A stretch of 64,000 nucleotides of DNA from Sporobolomyces roseus (Eukaryota; Basidiomycota; Microbotryomycetes; Sporidiobolales; Sporidiobolaceae): NCBI GenBank assembly GCA_016617785.1, contig JADILM010000001.1, positions 2,852,001 to 2,916,000 of the forward strand, given 5' to 3'. The position numbers and the translations under genes were made by a program. Below, one piece after another: positions 36,828 through 45,946 of the stretch. Under the pieces are notes generated by a model, which had not been told where the DNA came from, made no database searches, and saw nothing but the letters and a program-made list of their open reading frames with translations. The stretch's first letter is position 1; each line of letters opens with the position of its first letter.

Positions 36828-39800
36828 TTACTGTTCCTCCAAGACTGCTACTGCTCCGACATCAGGGTGATCTACAAGGGAGAGAGCGTGTCACTCAGTA
36901 AACGAAGAAAGGAAGAAAGAGAGAAAGTTTTTGCTCACCCATTTGAGTCTCTTCGGCATACTTGAGCATCTTCGTGCATTGAGAAGCGTAGTGAGAAGTA
37001 CGTTCGTGAACCTTGGCGATAACTTTTCCAATTCGGTAACGACGTTCTTCTCCCTTGATGTTGTCGGTCGAAGTGAAGTTTTGAGTAACGAGTTCGAGAG
37101 CGTCCTTTGAAACGTTGAATCGATCGGTGCGGTTGGCGAGCATCATGACGAAAGGAGTAGTAGTGGTACCTTCCTCGCGGTAACCGTTGATGCGGAAACG
37201 AGCACGTCCAACTCCGTGAGCGCGGTTGAAGAGGAGACCAGCGATTTGATTAGGGTAACTGTTAACGACAACGAGAGAATAAGCAGGCTATTCAGGTCAG
37301 ATGAAGAGAAGAGGAGACTTACCCGTGGTAGTTGATAACGACGGGGACCCCAGGAGGGAAGAGAGAGTTGAAACCAGATTCGTTGAGAGCGTGAGGGTGA
37401 TCGGGAGCGAGGACGAGCAAGTCGACAATGTTGATGACTCGAACCCTCAAGTCGGATCCAAAGTCCTTCTTGAGTTGAGCGGCGGCAGAAATGACTTCGG
37501 ATTGAAGTTCGAATCCGACTCCGACGAGAACGACATCGGGATCGACACCCTTATCGATCGAGTACGATTCCCAGATTGAGATACCGGCAACGCAGTGAGC
37601 GTCAGCCTCTTCGACGGTGAGGAAGACGGGAGTAGGTGCTTTGGTTCCGACGATCAAGTTGACGCTGTTTTGGGGAAATAGCAAGAGAAGTGTCAGCAAA
37701 ATTCGCAAGTTCGGTCCTGGGGGATTAGGACATACTAGTTCTTTGAACCGAGGCAGTGTTTGATGACCGAAACTGAAGTGTTGGCATCGGCGGGGAAGTA
37801 GACACGAGCGAGGTTGGTAGGAAGGGAGAGAACAGTTCCAATGAAACCAGGCTGTCGAGAACGATCAGATTAGCTCCCTTGCTACCCAGTATGATTAAGG
37901 TGGAGATTCACGTTTTGATGCGAGTAACCGTTGTGTTCTTGACGAGTCCAAGTACTAGTTTCGATGTAGGTCAAAGCGGCGACGTCCGATCTCCACGAAG
38001 TCTCGAGACCCATGCGTAAGAATTTCGAATACTGAACCATCATCGTGGCCACAATACCAAGGAATGCTTCGTAGGAAGGGAAGAGACCGTGACGTCCAGT
38101 GAGGGTGTAACCTTGCATCCAGCCTTGAAGAGTGTGTTCAGAGAGCATCTCAGTGACTCGTCCACCGTTGTGAGCCGTGAGAGGGTCCCATTGGAAATCG
38201 CGGTCGGTAACTTCGAAGACACCGTCGAGCTTGTTCGATCTGCGCAGAGGACGAGTGTGAGCACAAGTCGACTCTGGGTCGGAAGTGAAGAAATAGCTGG
38301 ACTTACGCGAGTTCATCGGGAGAGAAGATGCGGAAAGTTTTGGGGTTGCGCTTGATGACATCGACGAGGTACTTTCCGATAGCCTTCATGCAGCTGTCCA
38401 TCGAGAATCTGATCAGATTCATATGATGCGAGAGTGAGAGGAAGCTCGGACGTACGAAACATCGTCACCACCCTTTTCGTAACCGAACTTTTGCCAATCT
38501 CCCAACTCGAGAGGTTCGAAAGCATCGTAAGTCTCCTTCAAGTTACCCATCCTCCTCTCAACATCCTTGGGGATCGCATCGTAAAGTTCTTCTTTGAAGA
38601 TGGTACCTTTCTTGATGTTCTCTTCCGAGAAATCGAAGTATTGATCAGCTTCGTAAGATTTGAGCCACGATTCGAGTTGTTGGAGACCTTCTTCGTTTGT
38701 TTTAGCATCGGGGAGAGGAACTTGATGCGAAGCAAAGCTGTGAAACGGTTGCGACTTTGAAATCAATCTCTTTCAATATTCGAGATATGCAAGGAGAGAC
38801 TTACGAGTTGAGCAACTGCTTTCCGTGTTCCGAAGCAGGACCGGTCCATCCTTTGGGAGTTCGAAGGATGATCATGGGGAACCTAGGTTTGTCGATGGGC
38901 TTGCCCGAGCGAGCGGCCTCCTGAATCTTTCGGATCTCTCCGTAAGCCCAATCCATCGAAGCAGCCATGTTCTCGTGACACTTGCGATCGGCGGGGTCTC
39001 CTCCTCCGGTCGAAACTTGTCCATCACCTTCGTATTCGACGAATCGAACTTGATAACCGTAACCGGAGTAGAGGAGGGAGAGTTCAGTGTTGTCCATAGT
39101 ACCGGGGATAGTGCGTTCAGAGATCTTGAAACCGTTGACGTGAAGGATAGGAATGACGGCACCAGATTCTTTGGGGTCGAGGTACTTGTGCGAATGCCAG
39201 GCGGTAGCGGTAGGACCAGTCTCGGATTCTCCGTCTCCGACAACGACGATGCTGATTTGATCAGGTCGATCCATCACTGATCCGTAAGCGACAGCGAGGG
39301 CGTAACCCAACTCTCCTCCTTCGTGGATACATCCAGGAGTCTCAGCCTAGAGATGCGGATTTGTCAATCTTCGAAACAGATGCTCTTCGATTCAGCGAGA
39401 ACGCAGCTTACATTGACGTGCGAAGGGAATCCTCCTGGCCAACTGAAGTACTTGACGAACTTCTCGAGACCGTCACGATCGAGCGAGTACTTGGGGTAGA
39501 ATTTCGTGATAGCTCCTTCGATGTAAAGGTTCGACAAGATAGCGGGAGCTGTAGGAACAAACAGAGTCAGCTCGGTCTCGCGTGGGTTTTCCCTGTATAC
39601 TCTAGTAGATGAGCTACAGCTTACCTCCGTGTCCGGGTCCCGTAACGAATAAAACTTTGGGTTCGACTCCCTCAACTTCTCCTCGACGACGAATGAGCGC
39701 CTGACCATGAACGTAACTCATCGAAAGCCCGCCCGTGGTACCAACATGACCTAAAAGACTGTGTAGAAGGCGTCAGAGAGTGTTGGAAGACTGGAGGGAG

Positions 39801-40070
39801 CGAAGTAAAGGCGAACCGAGGTTTGATATCATCTGCAGTCAATTTTCGGTCAAGAGTAGCGTTCTTCTGCAAGAACGTCTGAGCTACTGCGAGGTAGTTG
39901 GACAACCTCCAATTCTTCACGATAGCATCCAAGTGATTTTGAGGGTACTTCGAGGTGTAATCTTGAACGTTGATCGAAACTGGGAGAGACGAAAGAGGGG
40001 CATCTAAGTTCTTGGACAAGAGTGAAGGAGTGATATCTGGAGGAGGTGCTTCATCTGTAGACTTGGACAT
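36828..40070 (-). CDS. XFP: Xylulose-5-phosphate/fructose-6-phosphate phosphoketolase
   Basis: Thiamine-diphosphate enzyme that splits xylulose-5-phosphate and/or fructose-6-phosphate with phosphate to give acetyl phosphate plus glyceraldehyde-3-phosphate or erythrose-4-phosphate. Family motifs in order: LGHVGTTGGLSMSYVHGQAL, GHGAPAILSNLYIEG (across an intron), FSWPGGFPSHVNAETPG, IHEGGELGYALAVAYGS, the diphosphate-binding GDGESETGP, HVNGFKISERTIPGTMDN, RTPKGWTGPASEHGKQ, LSEHTLQGWMQGYTLTGRHG, TWTRQEHNGYSHQNPGFIG, and a C-terminal ILVTQNF-like part. The start MSKSTDEAPPPDITPSLLSK fits the leader of fungal XFPs. About nine short introns; near 830 residues. It lies directly downstream of acetate kinase on the same strand (222 bases between), and the two encode consecutive steps. 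Confidence 0.95.
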
Positions 40071-40292
40071 GGTTGAATGGTCGAAAAGTTGAAGTGAAAG
40101 TGGAAGAGAGGAAGAGCGAGCCCGAAGAGCCCGAAACTTTTTTGAGGGCAACGTCAGTCAACTTTGGAGACCGAAATGCGGAGTTCGCTGATCGCTTCGC
40201 AACGCTTCTCGCAACCTCGATAGCATTCCGATTCTACTCTATTCTATTGCTTTACGTAAACTGACTTATGTACAAAAAATGCTAGAAGTCTA

Positions 40293-41812
40293 TTAAGAGG
40301 ACTTGCTCAATTCTTCTTCGCAAATCCTGATCATCTCTTCTTCCTCGTCCGTCTCGACAACGAAAGCTCTAACTTTACTTCCTTGCTTCGTAATCTCCCT
40401 CGTACCTTCTCCATCTCCTCCGTTCTTCTCCTCATCGATCCCTCCACTTGTTCCTGCCAATTCCTCAATCCATTGAAACTGTGCGAGAGCGTCTGCCCTC
40501 AGTTTAGCACTCTTCTCTCCGATTCCTCCAGAGAAAACGATTCCGTCGAGTTTGTTGTGAGGTGAAGGTGAGGAGAGGATAGAGTTGAGGTAGGAAGATA
40601 GGTAAGAAGTGACGTGGGAAAGGAAGAGGGAATAGGTTAGACGAGCGGATTGCAATTCAGAGTCGGAAACGCCTTTCGTATCGTCCGAAGTCGAGGGGAA
40701 TGCTCGAGAAGTGATCGTTCCAAAGTTGTTCGTACCGCAGAGAGCTTCACATGCAACAACCGGAATCAGCATCAAGATCGGGACATTGCGAAGAGCTATG
40801 AGGCGACTCACCTTTAAACCCACTCTCCTTGTTAAGGACGTACTCTGCCTTCGTGATATCCCTTCCACTCCATTTGACCGTCTCCGAGCAGTCCGGAGTG
40901 TGATGAAAGATCAAACTAGGATCGATCGTTCCCGACCTCGTTCCTCCAGGTAAACCCTCAAGAGGAGTGACTCCCATCGTAGTGTCCTTACTCTCTCCGC
41001 CTTGAATCAAGCAAACGGATCCTCCACTTCCGAGATGAGCGACGACAATGTTGACTTCGGAAGTAGGTTTGTCGAGGTGAGTTGCGACTTGTCGTAAGAT
41101 CGAGGAGTGCGAAAGTCCGTGAAATCCGAACTTGAGCAGAGGGACTGGTGTTGGGTGCTCAGGCTGAGAAATGGCGTACGTTCGTCGATAGTTGGGAATT
41201 GTGCGGTGGAAGAGGGTGTCGAAACAGAGGATTGAGAGAGAATCGGGTAGCGAGTGGAGACAAGTCTTGACGATCAGCATGGCATGGTGGTTCTATAGCG
41301 ATTCGAAAATATGGTCAGCCGAGGCCGGAAACGAGGATTCAAGAGCGAACGGACTGGAGAAAGGGAAGACGCACATGTAAAGGAGCGAAACTCGAGACTT
41401 GTTCCATTCGATCCAACACTTCCTTTTCTTCCTTGTCTCCATGCTTGATCACGATCGGTCCATCTGCCGCTCCTCCATGAACGATACGATGTGCGATCAA
41501 CTTGATCCTTTCCTTTCCCTTCTCTCCGAGCACTTCAGATGAAGTAACGTCCTGCAAGATCTCTTCGAACACGTCTTCATACGTCGTCTTCGCATCCAAC
41601 TCCTTGTCCCTACTCTCACTGAGGTCGAAGAATTGACTGGAGGAGGAAGAAGCGAAGGAAGGAGCGAATTTGTAGGAATATGAAGCGGGAGTGTCGCCTT
41701 GTACGTCCTTCGCTTGACCAGTGAGGATCACTGTGCGATCTGAAGTGAATAGGGTGAACTTGATAGAGGATGAACCGCAATTGACAGCGAGTTGAACGTC
41801 TTGATTCGGCAT
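40293..41812 (-). CDS. ACK1: Acetate kinase
   Basis: Interconverts acetyl phosphate + ADP and acetate + ATP; in fungi it works with phosphoketolase. Motifs: N-terminal VNCGSSSIKF (phosphate-binding), HRIVHGG, FDTLFHRTIP, FGFHGLSHSSILRQVA (with the transition-state histidine), VAHLGSGGSVCLIQGG, the GTRSGTIDPSLIFH segment with the catalytic arginine, ALCGTNNFG (across an intron), and GIVFSGGIGEKSAKLRADAL. The start MPNQDVQLAVNCGSSS leaves no extra leader, so a cytosolic protein is expected. Two clear introns: near 41290-41375 and near 40750-40810. A Glu-rich insertion (GGDGEGTREI) precedes the end EEELSKSS. A central part of this gene (40870-41260) is duplicated in inverted orientation at 43861-44252. 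Confidence 0.95.
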
Positions 41813-42210
41813 TTCTGTTGAGAGACGAGTGGGGTCGAATGAGAAGCGGGATTCTATCGGCTGGAGCTGGTCTTGAGACGGTTGGGCTATTGGAGAGTCT
41901 GGCGTGAGAAGCTGAGATTCGGAGTGAGGTGGAGGAGAGAGAGGTCTCGGTCAACTTTTCGAGAAAACGATGATGCAACAGCGAGTTCTCTCCTCTTCCT
42001 CCGACACTCTGATCAGCTCGACAGCAATACAGCTCAGTGCTGGCTACCCGACCGAGCAGCGTTTCAGTACGAGCGACGACCGTTCGCCGCGAACTCGCAT
42101 CAAGAGATCAAGATCGGAAGCACCAGACGCAAATTCGACGCAGGAGCAGCAGTAGGAAGTTGGAAGAAGTTCTCGTGGGCATGGGCTAAGCGGGAGCAGG
42201 TCAATACGAC
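41813..42210. other. Intergenic upstream of acetate kinase
   Basis: About 400 bases, expected to hold the acetate kinase promoter. A long forward open frame (41873-42550) crosses it, but its composition looks like chance and it overlaps the better reverse frame at 42211-42435. Confidence 0.45.
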
Positions 42211-42435
42211 TCAGGCCTTGACTTCGTCTCGAAACAGGTCGAACTCCATCGCTTCTGAATCTGTAGCACTCAGATCGAGGATCGTTCCAAGCGGGTCAAG
42301 CGCGCTCCAGTCGTACTTGAAGGCCTTTCGACTGCTCCGAGTCAAGAAATGGGCGAAAGTCTCTGGATTCGCTTCGTCGAGATTTCGCCATTCTTGCGAA
42401 ATGTGTCGCAAGATTCCGTCACCTAACTCCTTCAC
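42211..42435 (-). CDS. Small hydrophilic protein or terminal exon, unknown
   Basis: A 74-codon reverse frame starting MKELGDGILRHISQEWRNLD and ending DLFRDEVKA. Codon choice resembles neighbouring genes (many TTC, CTC, CGA, ATC), and composition is that of a soluble helical protein. No family was recognised. It could be a complete small gene or the last exon of a gene whose 5' part lies in 42436-42600, where it would share a promoter region with the divergent gene at 42604. Confidence 0.4.
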   Translation of the reverse strand: MKELGDGILRHISQEWRNLDEANPETFAHFLTRSSRKAFKYDWSALDPLGTILDLSATDSEAMEFDLFRDEVKA

Positions 42436-42603
42436 CTTTCGACTCGGCTGCTTGTTGCTTCCGCTACTGGCTCGCTTATACGACTATCTACTTCTAATCT
42501 ACTCCGCTTCGAGCCAGATTCGACACATCAGCTTCACAAGTCTTCATTAACATCACTTCTCTCTCTCGAACCTCGCACCGCAGCTCAAGTAGACCCCATC
42601 ATC

Positions 42604-43719
42604 ATGAGCAACTCTCTGTCCATTTCTGTCCCATCCCGCCAGCGCTCCCCTTCACGACAAGGTCGACCAGGAACCGTCTCTCCTTCAAACTCCTTCGATC
42701 CTGCTTTCGCACCTCCTTCTCGACGCCCTTTCCTCCGCCTTCCCGACTCTCCCAGCATATCACTCTCTTCCACACCACCGGAGGCCGAGCGAACAGTCTG
42801 CGCGGAAGAAGTGAGCAAGCGATTGCGAAATCTCAACCCAACGAAATCGACAGAACCCCTCGAAATCCTTCATCTGCCTCCTCTCCTCTCCCTTCTCCCA
42901 GCACACCTTTCTTCACCTAATCTTTCCACCATCGACGTCGCTTACACGTCTTCCTCGCTTCCGACCATCACTCCTCTTTCGCTTTCTCTTCATCAAGCGC
43001 TGCATCGTTTTCGACCAATCACGCCAAACTACGCCATTGCACCTTACGCCGACTCATTCAACTGGTCGGAGTTAAAGCTGAAGAATCTGACGGAAGAGCA
43101 GATCGCGAAGGAGAGGGAATGGTACATTGTCGCATTTCGAAGTAAGAGAAGGAAAGGGTTTAGTGAGGAAGAGAGGGAAAGATTGTACACTGCCGATCGA
43201 GAGGCACATGAGGAAGCAATACAGGTGAGTTGACAATGCTTTTTCACGGTTCTCTCCGTCAACTTGTTCGGGAGTTGACGAATTCAGAATCGTCTTGTTT
43301 CGCGCTTCGATAGGCTGGAGGCACGTCGCCTTTCTTGCAACTAATCTGTGGAGCGGCACTGATATTATAGTGGTCTTTTCAGGTCTCCTCTGCTATTGGT
43401 TCGGATCACCCCTCGATAGCAGCACTGAAAACGAACATCTCATTGGAAGAAACCTGGCGACTTGTATCTGGGAGTCTCGAGCGTCGGCGTTGTTCGCGAT
43501 GAGAGGCGAGAAACACAAAGTAGCGGCTCAGCTAGCTTCTGTACGCCTGATTCTACTATCCCTTTGAACTTTCAGCATTGACTTAGATGCTCCTGCGATG
43601 TTCCAGCGGAGCTATGAGAGCTACACGCTCGAGAGATACCTGTTACGCAAAGAGGGAGGGAGCTCGAGAGTCCGAGTGACGGCGTGGGAAGGTAGAAATG
43701 TGAGAGGGATCGAAGAGTG
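42604..43719 (+). CDS. Unrecognised membrane-anchored protein
   Basis: Starts MSNSLSISVPSRQRSPSRQG with a Ser/Pro-rich leader, then HLPPLLSLLPAHLSSP, a Tyr/Pro segment (YAIAPYADSFNWSELKLKN), and a charged helix (KGFSEEERERLYTADREAHE) ending at EEAIQ, after which a GTGAGT donor follows. The next exon is uncertain. One acceptor (near 43287) and a short intron ending TATAG (near 43370) give a frame continuing into VFSGLLCYWFGSPLDSS. An alternative acceptor gives FLQLICGAAL. After that comes WESRASALFAMRGEKHKVAA, one more intron, and the final exon SYESYTLERYLLRKEGG, ending NVRGIEE. One membrane span around GLLCYWFG is likely. I do not recognise the family. Confidence 0.6.
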
Positions 43720-43858
43720 ATTCGGGAGATGCTGTAGCTCAGAGTAGAGAGAATGCTAGCATCACCTTGCAACCCTCTACATTTTTAGCTACCTGCCTCT
43801 CGCTTGGCTTTCTCGCTACGATTTGGGATCGAACGACGGACGGAGCAGATAACTTGCT

Positions 43859-44274
43859 TGTCTCAACTCTCTACCCAATTCTCTATCGATCCTCTGTTTC
43901 GACACCCTCTTCCACCGCACAATCCCCAACTATCGACGAACCTACGCCATTTCTCAGCCAGAACACGAGACACCAGTGCCTCTCCTCAAGTTCGGTTTTC
44001 ATGGACTCTCATACGGCTCAATCTTGCGACAAATCGCAACTCACCTCGACAAACCTACTTCCGAAGTCAACATTGTCGTCGCTCATCTCGGAAGTGGAGG
44101 GTCCGTCTGTTTGATTCAAGGCGGAGAGAGTAAGGACACTACGATGGGAGTCACTCCTCTCGAGGGTTTACCTGGAGGAACGAGGTCGGGAACGATCGAT
44201 CCTAGTTTGATCTTTCATCACACTCCAGATTGCTCAGAGACGGTCAAATGGATTGCAGAACAAGGGAAGAGCTG
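43859..44274 (+). pseudogene. Truncated, inverted duplicate of acetate kinase
   Basis: A fragment matching the middle of the acetate kinase gene (reverse strand, 40870-41260). By eye I count about 31 mismatches over 43861-44252 and no gaps. The frame stays open and keeps FDTLFHRTIP, FGFHGLSY, VAHLGSGGS and GTRSGTIDPSLIFH, but the phosphate-binding N-terminus and the GGIGE C-terminal domain are absent. Identity stops at about 44252, after which the frame runs seven codons to a stop. Most differences are silent; only about six change the residue (for example H to Y in GLSH/GLSY and P to E). It cannot encode an active kinase. It lies 65 bases from the 3' end of zinc-binding copy 3. Confidence 0.9.
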
Positions 44275-44339
44275 AAACGAAAAGGTTTGATGAAGAAATG
44301 ATTCGATAAAATCTAGAGGCGAGAGTGGTAAGAAAGGGT

Positions 44340-45275
44340 TCATCCTACGAAAGATTGACCGTATACGCGACTTTGGCGAGGGGAGAGTTGCCTCGGAAGT
44401 TTTGCGAGAGATGATTGACTGTCCTGATATTGAGTTTCCGGTTGAGTTCTGTTTTGATCTGTATCTTCCGCGGGCGCGATAGGAGCGAGCCTGTGACCCA
44501 GTCCTAGTGTGACAGGAGCGTTGAGCAGACTGTGTAGCGTGGGCAGTTGCAGCTGATCCGAAGCGGCACTCGATTCTGCTTCTGAAGTCGGAGTAGGCCT
44601 CTTCCTCTGAGATATGTAGACGTTCCTGGGCACAACTCCACCCTATGACTCTCGTGAATGTCAGGGATAAGGTCTTCAAAAGGGGGAAACAAAGCGAAAC
44701 ATGCCTCGTAGTCGTATTCGTGAGTCTGCTCATTCCAGCGTCTGCATTCGAGCCTGTCGCCGGGATTGGTTCGAGACGGACACTTCTTCCCAGTGTGATA
44801 CGTCCTCAACGAAGTCCTAATCAATCTCGCAGGCTCAGCGGGGAGCTTGATACAGGAGAAGAAGGATCATCGTAAGCTCACCCACTCATCCAGGTTCTCT
44901 CGCATTTCGGACAGCGGATCGTACCGTTTCTTGACCCTTCGTGAACTACGATGTGCTCCTCTAGACGTACGTTCCGACGTCCGTAGATGTTGACGGACTC
45001 CACGGCCGAGTTGAAGTCGCAAGAATGACACCACAGTAAGTGCCTCCTGGATCCAGTCGGCAGGGGCAAGTGCTTGTCGCGAGCATGAACTGCCACCTGT
45101 GGATGTGCAGATGTCATGAGGAGAGTGGATCAACGGGAGCACTGGTATGGCTTACTGCACGTCTGGTCGGCGACGGCCTTTCCTTGTAATGATTACACTC
45201 CTTGCACTGGAATGGTCCGTTTCCAACGACACATTCGTAGCCTCCATCCTTCTTGAGTGGGCGACTGGACGGCAT
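44340..45275 (-). CDS. Cys/His-rich zinc-binding family protein, copy 3
   Basis: Starts MPSSRPLKKDGGYECVVGNG. Finger A: FQCKEC, then HARDKH (H-x4-H) across an intron (45097-45155). Finger B: LLWCHSC and EEHIVVH. Finger C: RCPKC followed by YHTGKKC (C2-H-C). Then RRWN and YDYE, where an intron starts GCATGT (about 44648-44711). The last exon begins GGVVPRNV, has a low-complexity middle, and ends SLAKLPRQLSPRQSRVYGQS plus FVG. Copy 4 has the same exon junction (DYE|GEVPENV) with a normal GT donor, supporting a GC-AG intron here. Copy 4 has an intron between fingers B and C (NQ|RITSH) that is absent here. Its 3' end faces the acetate kinase fragment. Confidence 0.7.
44648..44711 (-). other. Putative GC-AG intron in zinc-binding copy 3
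   Basis: Coding-strand donor GAG|GCATGT and acceptor CATAG|GGT. The join reads YDYE|GGVVPRNV, which lines up with FDYE|GEVPENV in copy 4, where the donor is GTAAGT. Phase 0 in both. Coordinates are accurate to a few bases. Confidence 0.6.
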
Positions 45276-45946
45276 TGTCCTGGGCTCAAGAAGAGAGACG
45301 TATGTAGACTAGCGACAGAGGGAGGAAGAGAGCAGTCTGCTTGAAACCGTTCGAGAGTTCCACGCTTGCTCCGATCTAGGAGGAGGCGGTCCAGTTCGAA
45401 TCCACGAAGCGGTTTGTTCGGATCCACGAAGCGTAAGGTCGGTAAGAGACAAGGTCCGGTATCGAGATCGCGAAAAAGAGCTTGTTCACGTTGCTCTGTT
45501 TCAGATTTGGATGTAGGTTAGAGCGGCAGAGTAGAGTACTGAGCTAAATAGGAAGAACGGGTAGCGTAAGCTGGAGAAGAGGACGTAGAAAGGGGAAAGG
45601 AGAAACTCACCTTGACCCACTCTAATCACCGAGAACCCCTATCTACGAGGTGACCAATCGAACCCGTATCGTCGGCATAGGTCAGGAGCACACAGAGAGG
45701 GGGATAATATAGAGGAGGAGCCGCGAGAAGGGGTTGAGAAGCGAGAGAGAGAGAGCCAGAGGAGAGCCACTCGAGAAAGCCAGCCAGTACACCAAAGCAG
45801 AGAGAGCCTATCCGAGTACCGAGCAGGAACAAAGCGAGTATCGAGCGTATGGTAGGAAGTCAAGAAGGGAGAATCGTTTCCTCTCTCTCTCATCCCTGCC
45901 CCACACTTCTCCCAACGAACACCAAAGCTACTCTAGTAGAGCCAAT
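45276..45946. other. Divergent intergenic region, zinc-binding copy 3 and MAD1
   Basis: About 670 bases upstream of two divergent genes. The left part (45317-45475) resembles the upstream region of zinc-binding copy 4. The right part should hold the MAD1 promoter and leader. Open frames at 45626-45893 (reverse) are not gene-like. Confidence 0.5.
45386..45475 (-). promoter_or_regulatory. Upstream element shared by zinc-binding copies 3 and 4
   Basis: Read on the reverse strand, this segment starts TTTCGCGATCTCGAT and continues GTCTCTTACCGACCT, CTTCGTGGA and CGAACAAACC, with a second TTCGTGGATTC. The segment at 58547-58640 upstream of copy 4 has nearly the same sequence in the same order. A further block with AGCAGACTGCTCTCT (near 45320-45342) also matches (58705-58720). 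It lies 110-200 bases before the start codon, outside the coding region. Confidence 0.65.

Noticed and set aside
41873..42550. Forward 225-codon open frame upstream of acetate kinase
   Set aside because: Arg/Ser-rich composition typical of antisense frames in this genome; it overlaps a more convincing reverse frame and has no motif.
45395..45410. GTTCGAATCC string resembling a tRNA T-loop
   Set aside because: Flanking bases do not form the T stem, and no acceptor, D or anticodon arms could be placed around it. The string belongs to the upstream element shared with copy 4.
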